From Phlegmacium glaucopus (taxonomy: Eukaryota; Basidiomycota; Agaricomycetes; Agaricales; Cortinariaceae), in assembly GCA_015039465.1 (NCBI GenBank), contig MU130361.1, positions 124,001-188,000 on the forward strand: DNA of 64,000 bases, read 5' to 3'. Under the pieces are notes generated by a model, which saw only the letters and a list, made by a program, of their open reading frames with translations, ran no database searches and was not told the origin of the DNA. Within the stretch, counting starts at the first letter, position 1, and each line of letters starts with the position of its first letter. Shown here piece after piece: positions 11,189-22,132 of the stretch. Made by a program: the position numbers and the translations under genes.

Positions 11189-11931
11189 TTTGGATCATAA
11201 TGACAGCTGATCCAATTACAAGATGCTTTACAATCACCAAACCGGACATTGCAATTGTCCTGCCAAGATAAAGATATGGCTCGGCAATTGCAATGCTGGT
11301 AACTCTCTCACATTAGATTACAAGGCACCTGTCAAGTTGTGCGTCGAGAGCCTTCCTTCCCACTGCCTCTGAGAGTCCCATGGCACCCTCCAAGTCTCAT
11401 ACAAGCACCCGAAAGGCTCCAAGACAGGTGAACTGTCCCTACTGCAACAAACTGATCAGCGAGATGGGCCTCGGTGATATGATTGAGTTTTGCTTTATTT
11501 GGTAATCAAAGGATTACTATTTTAGGAATTGTCTACAACAAATCCAGAAACCAGTAACTTTAATGACCAACAAACTCTGTTTTTGTGCAAGTTGGGGTTT
11601 CCTTGAAAGTATAACCAGTATACTCTTGAATAAAACAGCAACACACTTTTTAAAATCCAAGTTGTTCTGGACTATGATTCAAGTTTAAAGTCCAAATTTC
11701 TCTAGACTATGATTCTGATAACAAGTTTATAGTCCAATTTCTTAGACTATTATATAGTGCTTTTTGATAGAACAAAGGCAAGTCCCTATAGGATTTAATA
11801 TCCTTTGTCTATATGATAACCAATTTTGGTAATTCAAAGACAAGCCCCTTTAGGGATTAATATTCTTTGACTATCCACAACAAATGATTTAAAGTCCCAA
11901 AGGCAGACTATGAAAGAGCTTTATAGTACAA

Positions 11932-12400
11932 GGTTTTACCCTCAGACTCTGACAAAGGATATTAATATCCTTGCTTCCAAGACAAGTCCCTAAAGGATTT
12001 AATATTCTTGGTTTACACAGAACAAAGGTAAGCCCCTTTAGGATTTAATACCCTTTGAACTGAGTGAAGCAAAGCAAGTCCACTTGTAATTCCAATTCTA
12101 ACTTGTGCCAATTCAGAGCGCTGAAACTTGGGAAAGAAAGAAAGAGTGCAAATTCACTAGTTTTATAGTACAAGGATTAAAAATCCTCAGACTCTGACAA
12201 AGGATTTAATATTCCAACTCCAAAGACAAGTCCCTATAGGATTTAATATTCTTTGTTTAAACAGAACAAAGACAAGTCCCTTTAGGATTTAATATTCTTT
12301 GAACTGAGTGAAGTAGGACAAGTCCACTTGTAAGTTCTCTCTAACTTGTGCCAATTCACTGTTTGTGAAACTTGGGAAAGAAAGAATGAGTGCAGATTCA
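11932..12400. repeat. 232-bp tandem duplication with reiterated 30-base motif
   Basis: TATAGTACAAGG occurs at 11932 and again at 12164, and the following sequence (CTCAGACTCTGACAAAGGAT, GACAAGTCCCT, AACTTGTGCCAATTCA, GAAACTTGGGAAAGAAAGAA) repeats in the same order. Within and before the units the motif CAAGTCCCT-W-W-AGGATTTAATATTCTTTG recurs near 11780, 11842, 11982, 12027, 12224 and 12268. Confidence 0.75.
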
Positions 12401-12502
12401 CTAATGTTATTGTTACTTTCTGGTTACTTTTATACATAAATGAGAAACAAAATTAGGTAAGAGTCTGTGATGTGATATCTATGTTTTATGATTACTGATG
12501 GT

Positions 12503-12666
12503 GTTTTATGATGTCATGTCTTGTTTCTAGATGACTGATCATTGTTTTATGATGTCATGTCTTGTTTCTAGATGACTGATCATTGTTTTATGATATCATG
12601 CCTTGTTTTATGATGACTGAGCATTGTTTTGTGATGTCATATGTCTCATGATGTCATATTTGTCAC
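12503..12666. repeat. 41-bp tandem repeat, four units
   Basis: Units start at 12503, 12544, 12585 and 12626, exactly 41 bases apart. Units one and two appear near-identical (GTTTTATGATGTCATGTCTT, then GTTTCTAGATGACTGATCATT); three and four are progressively diverged. Confidence 0.85.
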
Positions 12667-15600
12667 AAATGTTTGCAAGTAGTTCATTTGACCATTATGG
12701 ATTTTTGTATGGTTAGAGTCTGAACTTTTTTGTAGTGTTATTTTACAGTATGATAAATAGATCAATTCAGATCATAGTTATCTGCTGATTAACATTCAAT
12801 ACTTTGCAATTTCCAGTTTAATCAACAAGTGTAGTCAACACTTTTGACCCTTACAGTATCAATTTGTAGATTAATTCATAGTTGGGTTATTGATCTTTTT
12901 GATTCAATTGAAGAATGATATTATGAAAAATTGAATAATCCATAGGTATTCAACTTTCAGTCCTATCATCGGGAAACACCAGACATCTCAGGCCTGCCTC
13001 AAAGCCCAAGGACAGATTGGGGTAACAACCGGCTGTGGGGATGAGGCCTTTCAGTCATTGGTTGATTCCTACATAGAGTCTGGTCCGTATTACTACTTCA
13101 ACCTGTTAATAGGTTGTTTTCAGAATAGAATTTTTACTTTACAGATATATTCCACCATCACTCACCATCCCTCCGTGAACCTGGTCCATTGCAGCAGACA
13201 AATCAGCAAAAATTTGGTAAGGATCTTGTCATTACTCATATGTATGACTCAGTACGAGCGATCTCACTTGGGCGTAGCACAAGAGTACAAATTCGCAGAT
13301 TACGACCCACCATATGCTGAAGGTGAGTCAAGTTCAAATTGGGGGAGGATTATCAATTTTACTGATTATCTGTCACATATTAGATTCCAATCCCCCCACT
13401 GATGATTTTGAAGTTGAAATTCAGGACAACCTGCACGCCGACGATATCAAAGTTCAGTACCATCCACATTCCAAGAAGACAGAGCACATTTATTGTTTCG
13501 AGGAATACAAATCCAACCTTACCAACAGTAACGCACTGCTCCCGATTGACCCTCACCCTTGGAAGCCATTCCACACTCGGCTTGACTTCAAATTTGCAGA
13601 ATTTATGCTGGACGCACATTTAAATGAGTCGCAATCTGCATCTCTTGTTTCTCTGGTTCGGAATTGTATAGCAGATCCAGCAGCATTCACCTTCACGGAT
13701 GGTCAGGACCTTAAGCGGTGTTGGAAGCATGCACAAGACACAAAGGGCAGCGGGGTGAGCAAACACCGCCGTCTTTTCTACTGTACATAAATTAGATGAC
13801 TTTGTAGTTTACAACAACAACCATTGAGGTTCCCTACAAAGATAATGAGGTCGCCTTCGACATTGCATACCGCCCCATATGGGAAGGATTTTGTCTTGAT
13901 ATCCTCGAAAATACAGAAATCATGAAGACATTCAAATGGCATGCAGAGCATCACTACAAATTCAATGCTTGCCTGTCAAAGTTCCAGTGGTTTATTGATG
14001 AACCTTGGACAGCAGATGCAATGTGGAATTTTCAGGTATAGAGTATGTTGCAGATAAAAGTAGTTGTTAATATATTTCATTTTGTGATATTACAATCTTC
14101 AATAGTCAGGACTTCCCGAGGGCGCAAGTGCGTTCTGTCTTATTCTATATGCAGACAAGACACATCTTTCGTCTTTCGGGACCGCAAAAGGATACCCAGT
14201 CATGGCTCGCTGCGGAAACCTCCCTGTGGATACCAGAAATGGTGAGGGTGTAGGAGGAGGTCAGGTGGTTGGTTTTCTTCCAATTGTGCACATTCCTTCC
14301 AATTCATATAATATGGGACACATAATCATGTTTAAATATTGCAGGTGGCAGAAGATGCAGGTGAAACAGGTAAAAAGGGATTTATGAATTTCAAACAGGT
14401 CGTTTGGCACAAGGCATTCTATGAAATTATTAAGGACCTGGAAGCAATAGCCAAAACGGGATACTACTTCAAAGATGGAGATATTTTGCGCTGGCTCTTT
14501 CCATTTCTTTTAATATTATCAGCTGACTATGAAGAACAGTATGTCTGGATTCAGCTTCTATCCCAGCCTTTTAAATATCTAACAGTCTTAATCCTATTAG
14601 ATGTGTCATGGCCATCATCTGGGGTGTGAACAGTAAATACCCATGTCCGATATGTCTCATTCCAGTCGACAAGCTTACAAATATTTCTGATGAATTTCCA
14701 CTGCGGACGAGTGATGAAATGCAGCGTATCTATGAAGAAGCTCAAGAGTTGAATGCAACTGAAGCAGAAGACCTTCTTAAAGGCTTTGGATTGCATGATG
14801 TTGAGGTATGTCAACCTTTTTTTGAGATTCAAATTGCATGGTTCTGGTTTGATAGTACTATAATATACACAGAACATGTTCTGGAAGATATTTCGCTCCA
14901 ATTTTTATGCAGCCCTTTCATGGTGCCGTTTGCATGCTTTTCATGGTGGGCTTTTCTCCGATCACCTATTGGTGGAATATAAAACAATTGTGGATGAAAT
15001 GGGAAAGCAAAGTGCTGCGGAAATTAATAAGTGGTCAGTTAATATGGATTTAATTTCAGCGACGGTGAAATGAAGTGAATACTCAACCCATTCTGACTGA
15101 CCCCATATAGAGTAAATGAAATCCCTCGATGGAGTGGATTAAATCATTTTTCAGCAATTATGAAAGCCGATGCATTTGCAGACGGGCACAAATTTGAGGA
15201 TATGTCAAAGGTGACCTTGCTCAATTTGATTTATGTTTACTTGACCACAACTGACTTTAATTTGAAATTGACTCAATAATCTTTATTACAGGTCATTATT
15301 TTTGCCTCAGAAGATGTTCTTACTGCAGAGGAATCTGAACAAGGATTCCTTCTGCTAGAGCTCATGCATAGCTACCTTGAGCTTGACATGTTTGTCTCTC
15401 TTACAGTCCATACAGAGGAAACATTGAAAACTGGGGAAGAAGAAATGTGAAAATTTGAAAAAATTCTGCATGTAAGGAGCATCATTCTTAATTCCCTCCT
15501 CATAAATATTCATGGAGCACCTGAATTAACAGAATTACATGGAGCTTTATCCCAATAAATCATGGAATTTTCCCAAAGCCCACACCCATTGGCATGTTTG

Positions 15601-16884
15601 GGATGACATTCGCCAGAAGGGTGTTACACAAAACTACAACACAAAGCCAAACGAAAAGGCACATCACATCCTCAAGCTATTTTATCAACTCCACACAAAT
15701 TTCAAGAATGTTATCCCGCAGGTAAGCCACTGCTCAGGACTATAATCAATCTAATTCATACAAGTGTAATGACCGAGGTGTCAACAGCTTCTTAAACTTA
15801 ATGAAGCAGATCTTGCACGCCATTTCATCCACGCTGCTTTAGATATTTTGGATGACTCAGTTGCAGAATCCCTCAGTAAAGAAATAGAAGACCTGGAGCC
15901 TGTTAAACAGGTTATCATTGGAACTGACCATGTTTCTCTGGGTTCACCATCACCTACCATGAGTATCACCACATTAGAGGCCACATTTTCACCTGATACT
16001 GCTTTCAAGGATTTTCAGAAGAAGCTTGCAAAATCACTTTCAAATCAGCTAAACCAGGCTGTGCGGCTTCAAATGAATGATCAGGTATTTTTTTATGCAA
16101 GCCTCATTCTCGGCAATAATAATTGGAGTTCATTTGGAGATCACGCCATACAAGTACATCAAGGTCAATTACGATCACTTGGCGGCAGGGGACCAATATC
16201 CTCCGCATCAACCCTAACTTCCATGGAAGACCGCAATTTGATTATGTGATTGTTCAAGTTGACGCACAACATCAAACATATATTTTTGTGCAGCTCTTAC
16301 ATGTATTTGGCATCACAATTGCAGGCAAAGTGCACCACATGGCCCTTATCTTGCCAATGGATGATCCAATTCCCCCTTCAGATGCCCACCGTGCTCGGGA
16401 CAATGCCTTAAGGCTGCATTGCCTTTGCTCTAGGCATTGATCACAGTCTGCCTTCATCAATGTGGAGTCAATTGTATGTGGTGGACTCATGGCTCATGCA
16501 TTCAAGGAAGGAGTACAGATGGATGAACATCTTGTTATTGACGTGATTGATGAGGACATGTGGTGGAGAATGAAGTCGGTAACGCTCATTAAAAGGGCTA
16601 ATCTATAGACTTGAGATCATTACAATTACTCTGAATTATTAGCCACAGTTGGCTGGAACATAAATTACCTTGCTGCAGGGCTCACTAGGCTAGATGGAAA
16701 TTAATTCAGATGTGAGTCAGATTCTATTTTTTTAGCAGGATCTGTTACAGTGGCATCATGTTGCTCAGGCTTATAGCGGCTCAATATTAACTGAGACATA
16801 TAAATGCTATGAAGAATTTGCAAGTCAAGGAGAATACATCGGCCTCCGAGTCTCAAATCACTAGCCCTGTTTAACAACTATTAT

Positions 16885-18886
16885 ATGTCTGCTCCCAGCT
16901 CTGTCAACGATCCAGGAGGCTTTCATGCTCATGCCACTCAACCTTCACACTCTGTCAATGTGTTCCACATTCCCTCAGAAGAGGATGCCACTTTGACTTC
17001 TGGGCTTGAGGATCTTCTTGAACGTGTCGGAAGGGGAGACATTAGTACAAGAGACCTACAAAAAGTACTATGTAACATTCTAGATGTTGGGCTTAAATTA
17101 ATTTCTACTTGTTTTATAGGCATTGGCGCAAGCACATCAAACCATCGTTGATCAACGCCGCGAGCTGCTTCGGCTGAAGGGTGAGGTTGCAGACCTCACT
17201 CTCAAGCAAAAGCGAGGTGAACGGGACAGCACTGCCGACAAGGTTGATGATGATGTCAAGAAGCTTGCCTGGTATTTCCAGTTATTTTACTCACCATACA
17301 TCGACCTTTCCATCTTTCATTCTACCATGAAGAAGCCAAGTTTCCAGCATGACCACCAAGATTGCTATGCCAACGAAGCCACAGCAGATGAAGTTGGACT
17401 CACAGCTGAGATCTATGATTGTGTGTCTTTATGGCCCAGAGTACCCGTTTCAAGAAACTGGTATGCCTATTATAATAATTCCCTTTTCAGCATGAATCAA
17501 TTTAATGAATACCCCATTATTTTTCATTATAGTTTTGTAATGCGCTTGGTGACTGTCGATCTCAATGTTTAGATCGCCTTGGCACTGCATCCCCAAAGAT
17601 ATTTGAGTCTTTCAATATTCCTGCATCGTACTTTGAAAAGCCTATGAGGAAGCATAAATCTAACGAGCCGGTACCTGTTCAAAAAGTGATCGACGCTGCT
17701 CGAGATCTCTTATTTGACAAGACTGGGGCCTTTGACCACAATGCTCGTTTTCCTGCCATTCTTTACAAGAATGGAGATTTCTCCAAGGTTTCTTATTTGT
17801 TCCTTAATTCTGTTCTCTTCGAGGTTTGTAGACTACCAGCTACTAGTTTAATCTCATAAATATCCTTACTGATCCCTGGCTGGTAATAGGTCTCACAAAT
17901 AATTCTTTATGGTCCAAAATCTGGTAAAGTGGTAGGCGGTGTATCCTTGCGCTCAAACAGCGCCTATGTTCAGCAAGACCGTGGGATCACAGTTATGCCA
18001 GGTTTAATTGCATGGGCTGCTATAATGGTACGTGATATTTGGATTATTTATTTCCATGATGTTTTGACAATGGGGAATTTGACAGACTCGCTTCCTGCTT
18101 TCAAACGACACAGAGTTTACTTCCACTGGCATCGGTGCAAATTCCGGCAACTTATATTTCACGGATTTCAATAAATACAAGAAGATTATTATTGACTCCT
18201 GTGAAGAAAAGCCCAAGCGGTACAAAAATTTGATGAAAGTCTGGACTCACCAATTATTTAGTGCCAAGAAACATGCACTGAATGAAGGGCGGCAGGACGA
18301 AGACAGTGCCAGTGAAGATTTTGACATCGAAAATCAAGTTGACAACATCATGCAATAAATCCGTGGTGAAAACTTTACCTCCTCCGAATCCAAGCTCGAC
18401 GAACATGAGAGGCCACCTCGTCTGCAGCCTGCTGCCAACACTCCTGTTCACAACTCCTGGAATTCCGATGATGATGATATTTACACAGACAAGGAGCCCC
18501 ATGTCGATGGTAATCAGGTCACCAACCCGGATATACTAGTAGTCCACACTGTCAGACCTCTATCGGATGCTCTTGATACCCTTGGTTTGGAAGAACTTGT
18601 CATTTCTTCAATGGAGCCGACAGCAGGACCATCCAACCCAAAGCCCTCTGACCCAAAACCCAAACCCAGACCAAAGCCCAAGCCCAAGCCTAAGACCAAG
18701 GCAATTCAGAAGGCTATCTCCCCCAGACCTGGACCAGCCCCTCATAATCATGAAGCCAACTCCTTGAACCACGGCATTGCTGCGTCTGAATCAATTCCAT
18801 CTGGCAGGGAACCTGTCAACGCCCTGACAAATCGATGCTCAACTCGAAACAAGGAGAGTAAAGGGAAGGAACGTGTTTGCAGTTAG
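16885..18886 (+). pseudogene. DUF6698-like gene, two lesions
   Basis: Exons are 16885-17064, 17120-17460, about 17533-17823, 17890-18027 and 18086 onward. The protein has an N-terminal region leading to a coiled-coil-like LAQAHQTIVDQRRELLRLKG, then FCNALGDCRSQCLDRLGTAS, FPAILYKNGDFSKVSYLFLN, SQIILYGPKSGKV, VMPGLIAWAAIM and TRFLLSNDTEF, then an acidic tail and a KPKPRPKPKPKPK basic-proline run. This order is what I remember of the agaricomycete DUF6698 family, whose function is unknown. Two lesions are visible: an extra GT in the GTGTGT run at 17421-17426 shifts the frame, and a TAA at 18356-18358 cuts the last exon. It starts 20 bases after the transposase stop, on the same strand and inside the same inverted repeats. 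Confidence 0.7.
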
Positions 18887-19175
18887 TTTAAATTACATTT
18901 ACCTGTGATCAAGGTATCATTAGGATTACTTCGTTATGCCAAATTTTATCACTGATATCCAAACCACCCAAGAGCCACTCGGCACTCGTGCAACCACATT
19001 ATTACTGAAATAATTCCCATACTATGCAGCAATGTATCCTCCTACAATGACTTCTGTTAAAACAATGGATCATTGTTGCTTGACCTGCAGCATCACGAAC
19101 GGGCACTGGAAAATTTGCAAGTCATTTGCAACACGCTGGATGCGACCATTAGCATTCTGGGAGGATGACTCAGGA

Positions 19176-19290
19176 TTACTTGCGAGACTGTGAGTGATCT
19201 GCGGGTTACTTGCGAGTTATCTGCGAGTTATCTGCAGATTATTTACAAGTTACTTGCAAGTGATCTGTGGGTAACTTGCAAGTACTAGCT
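19176..19290 (+). repeat. Subterminal short-repeat cluster of the Plavaka unit
   Basis: Variants of TTACTTGCGAG and GTTATCTGCGAG recur about eight times in 115 bases, some forming the palindrome ACTTGCAAGT. Such arrays near the ends of CACTA-class elements are transposase docking sites in plants. That role here is by analogy. Confidence 0.6.
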
Positions 19291-19703
19291 GTAAGATATG
19301 TAAATCATGCATGTAATCACCCAACTCGGATTTATTTCTAATACATATGTCTCAGTTTAATTGAAGCAGCAGCTTCAAGTTCTGTCTCACATATATGACA
19401 TCAACTGGTCAATTTTCCGTAGACGTCCCACCGATTGACGTCATATCATCCCCTTTTTAGCATGTTCTGTTGATACTGTCTCACTCAACCAGTCAATTTC
19501 GACGTCATATCATCACTTTGCGAGAACTTTCAAGCTGCAAACGATCAAAACAGGTGATCGCAGAGACTCTCAAATTTCTCTATGCCCATCACGAAGTGTG
19601 CCTGTGTTTTATCGTACTCATGGCGACGAGGTCTCCTATGGCGGCCAGTTTGGTAGAGCTGCTGCAAGGCATATATATTAACCCCACGTTCATTACTATA
19701 AAT

Positions 19704-19920
19704 CAGTATAATAGCCTAGTGGAAACTATGGTAAGTAGTAGTATTAGTAATCCTTAATAAGGTCAAGTGTTCGAATCCTGCTGTGAGCAAATTAACATCA
19801 GTAGTATTAAGTAGTTTGTAATAAATATCCTGTCTAATAATATATAGTCAATAAATAGTAACATAACTTAGTATAGTAACCAGCTAATTCATTAGTAATA
19901 GTAGATAGAAATCACTTTTC
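19704..19920 (+). mobile_element. tRNA-derived SINE-like insertion
   Basis: An A-box-like TAGCCTAGTGG (19712-19722) and a B-box GTTCGAATCC (19769-19778) are spaced as in a polymerase III promoter, and the sequence around them (TCAAGTGTTCGAATCCTGCT) looks like a tRNA T-arm. It is followed by AT-rich sequence with reiterated TAGTA. It is not a functional tRNA gene because the acceptor arm does not pair. The 3' boundary is uncertain. Confidence 0.55.
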
Positions 19921-20090
19921 AAAACTATATTTATTACATTTTATTTGACCGCCTTATAAGAGAACGTAGACCCTTGTGACACTGCCGTTACATTACAATC
20001 CTGTCACTTGCAATTGGCCCGGGAAAATCACAAAATACCTTTCAGATTGCAAGGCCTTGTGAGCCGGCTGGTGCATTTTCGGCCTTTTAA

Positions 20091-20123
20091 CCCTTACAAG
20101 GCAATTTGGGGTTTTCCGACATA
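20091..20123 (-). repeat. Right terminal inverted repeat of the Plavaka unit
   Basis: On the minus strand it reads TATGTCGGAAAACCCCAAAT followed by TGCCTTGTAAGG, pairing with 11155-11186. The flank after it (CCCTTCTG) does not duplicate the left flank. Confidence 0.65.
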
Positions 20124-20146
20124 CCCTTCTGTTGGGATAATTTTGC

Positions 20147-20302
20147 AGCTAGAACAGAGAATTGTAAGTCTCAACTTTAGTATAAAGTTGTGTATTAATT
20201 ATTATACCTAGAACAGAGAATTGTAACTAGGTAATTGTTAGATGTAATACTAAGTGAATAAACAAATGAACTCACGTCTCAACTTTAGTATAAAGTTGAG
20301 AC
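20147..20302. repeat. Direct repeats and a 27-bp near-perfect palindrome
   Basis: AGAACAGAGAATTGTAA occurs twice (about 20151 and 20210), and GTCTCAACTTTAGTATAAAG occurs at about 20168 and 20276. The second copy completes a palindrome at 20276-20302 with two 12-base arms (GTCTCAACTTTA and its complement) around GTA. No gene is associated. Confidence 0.75.
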
Positions 20303-20766
20303 TTGCTACAGTAAAAATTGTGACTAAAGAATGTGATGGTTATTGTGACATAAAAATAAAAGGAGTGATAAGATATGAAATATATAAATACTTAATAGGA
20401 GATTAACGAGATGAAACTTGTATACTCCAACACCTTCCAGCTTCAGCACCTGTCCTCGGACAGGTTATCTTCTTCACCTTACCAAAGTACATGGATGGTG
20501 GATAATTGATCAGGTGGTAAGAGAAGTGGAGGATGCATCAAATGAGTTTGATAGTGATGAAGTTATTTGATACCCTTCCAATCAACAACACAAAGTGACC
20601 TTCAGTTCCCATTCCTTCAAGTTCATTCACATATCTGACCATGTTCTTCCCTTTTTCTTTATTGATATAACATACAATTTCATTTGTTACATTTGTTATA
20701 TCTATTACTCTTTTTGTTTACCTTTGTTGTATACCAACACTGGAGACTTGTGAGATCACAGGGGAG

Positions 20767-21094
20767 TGTTAGAATTGCCTCATTAGTCTCCTGACATGTG
20801 ATCATATCTTACTCCATTTAACTTTCATCTCAGATTTATATCTTAGATTACATCTTAGATTATTTATATCTGATCTGATCTGATCTCCAGATCTATTATC
20901 TGATCTCAGATCAGATCCTTTCACACACTGTCAAGATATCTCCAGATAGGTTTCTTATTGTTCTCTTTTATATATAATCAGTAGCTAGCTTGCCAGAAGT
21001 CCCCAGTTACTCACTCTGGACTTCAGGCAAGTATTTAGTTGTTTTACTCAATATATATAGTTACTCACTCTGGACCGCAGCTTACCATAGCTCT
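20767..21094 (+). repeat. Truncated copia LTR with preceding polypurine tract
   Basis: It matches the LTR at 8901-9278 from TGTTAGAATTGCC to CATAGCTCTTG and then breaks off, losing the last 50 or so bases. The preceding CACAGGGGAG is a polypurine tract of the kind that primes plus-strand synthesis next to a 3' LTR. It may be the 3' LTR of the element whose 5' LTR is at 8901, with the Plavaka unit inserted between. Confidence 0.75.
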
Positions 21095-21097
21095 TGG

Positions 21098-21450
21098 ACC
21101 ACTGCCAATATTTGGAAATAATGGTGGTAACAATCTAAAAAGAAAACAGGATGAGAAAGAAGAACCAAAAGTACAAAGATGTAGTCAAGGAAAAAGAGTT
21201 GACTACCGATATCTCCATGATCCATTTCCTGACGAGGAAGATGAATTAAATAAAGCTACTTTATCATTAGATGAAGAGCTATTTGCTATTGAAGCCAGAG
21301 ATGAACTTACAAGCTTGGAGAAAGCAAAGAATTCCCCAGATTGGCCAGAATGGGAAAAGGCGATAAAAGCAGAACTAACCAGCAAGCAGACAGCTAGCAA
21401 GCATGTGTACATGTTAAACCCAAGTCCATCAACCAAAAGAAGTAAGTAAA
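21098..21450 (+). pseudogene. Copia pol linker fragment
   Basis: The frame reads GKRVDYRYLHDPFPDEEDE, then LTSLEKAKNSPDWPEWEKAI, the segment that precedes the reverse transcriptase in fungal copia polyproteins. It stops at about 21449 before any catalytic motif. It directly abuts the truncated LTR, so two copia remnants are joined here. Confidence 0.7.
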
Positions 21451-21675
21451 CTGACAATTTAGAAATACAAATCAACATTCAGGATGTACCATGAGGTGCA
21501 AAAATGTCTTACCAAGTTCCTTTGCCAATCACATACAGAAGAATGGTCAAAAAGAATATATTGCAAGTTAGCTGAGCAACAAGAACCTGAACACAACAAC
21601 AGTTGGTGGAGATAAGGAAAGACGTTGCAAAAGTAATCAATCAAAAAAGAGGAAATAGAGTGCCATTACCTATAT

Positions 21676-22132
21676 TGGTGGTGAAAAGGGCGGTTGAGGA
21701 GCAAGAAGACCCACAGGAGACAGGAAAAAGGGCAAACAGTTTGAAGAAAGCACAAAAACCGAGCCCTGTTATCCAAATCAGTGCTGAAAAGTGGTAGCTG
21801 AGGAGTGAGAAGACTAACAGACCAACATCAAAAAGTGTGGCTGAGGAGCAAGAAGACCCACAGGAGACAAGGAAAGGATGTTGAAAATCCAGGAAAAGCA
21901 CAAGAATAGAAGCCTGTTATCAAATCAGCATTGAAATTTTGAAAAATGGTAGTTGAGGAGCGAGAAGACTAAAATATTAGTGTTGAAAAGGGTGGCCGAG
22001 GAGCAAGAAGACTCACAGGAGATAAGGAAAAGAGGTCAAAAACCCAAACAGTTTGAAAAAGCACAAAAATAGAGGCCTATCATCCAAATCAGTACTGAAA
22101 AAGGGTAGCTGATAAGTGAGAAGACTAACAGA
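21676..22132 (+). repeat. Tandem repeat of about 150 bp, three units
   Basis: GAGGAGCAAGAAGAC-YCACAGGAGA recurs at about 21695, 21842 and 21996, each followed by a half-unit (GAGAAGACTAA near 21803, 21962 and 22121). In one frame the first unit reads VEEQEDPQETGKRANSLKKA; stops appear in the later units. Confidence 0.75.

Larger units (their letters stand above)
11494..12960. mobile_element. Insertion of about 1.47 kb inside the transposase zinc-finger exon
   Basis: The zinc-finger coding sequence is continuous up to GGTGATATGAT (to about 11493) and resumes at about 12961 with ATCATCGGGAAACAC. The block between has no coding capacity and is built of short internal repeats: a roughly 30-base motif (CAAGTCCCT, AGGATTTAATATTCTTTG) seen six times, a 232-base tandem duplication and a 41-base tandem array. 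ATGAT on the left and ATCAT on the right could be an imperfect 5-base target duplication. It begins TG but does not end CA at that border, so LTR status is unproven. Confidence 0.55.
11380..16864 (+). pseudogene. Plavaka transposase, multi-exon, interrupted
   Basis: An ATG at 11380 opens a basic N-terminus with half of a zinc finger (VNCPYCNKLISEMGL); the matching half (GKHQTSQACLKAQ) lies near 12970, after an inserted block. Further exons show motifs I associate with Plavaka transposases: FAEFMLDAHLNESQ (about 13590), EPWTADAMWNFQ (about 14010), ADKTHLSSFGTAKGYPVMAR (about 14150), NGEGVGGGQVVGFLPI (about 14240), WHKAFYEIIKDLE (about 14405), YPCPICLIP (14640) and FHGGLFSDHL (14938), ending DLLQWHHVAQAY through GLRVSNH and TAG at 16862-16864. 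Catalytic residues could not be assigned with confidence. The inserted block disables it. The exon structure is only approximate. Confidence 0.7.
11155..20123 (+). mobile_element. Plavaka-type (CACTA-like) DNA transposon, degraded, with two-gene cargo
   Basis: Matching terminal inverted repeats bound the unit: 11155-11186 on the left and the complement of 20123-20092 on the right agree at 27 of 32 positions by eye (core TCGGAAAA, CCAAA, TGCCTT, TAAGG). Inside, on the same strand, lie a Plavaka transposase pseudogene (11380-16864) and a DUF6698-like pseudogene (16885-18886). A cluster of short subterminal repeats near the right end (19176-19290) is a feature of CACTA-type elements. Later insertions include about 1.47 kb in the transposase and a SINE. 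No clear target duplication was found at the outer ends. The transposase and DUF6698 identities are from motif memory. Confidence 0.65.

Noticed and set aside
11494..12960. Solo LTR identity for the 1.47 kb insertion
   Set aside because: It begins TG but does not end CA at the border, and the 5-base duplication is imperfect.
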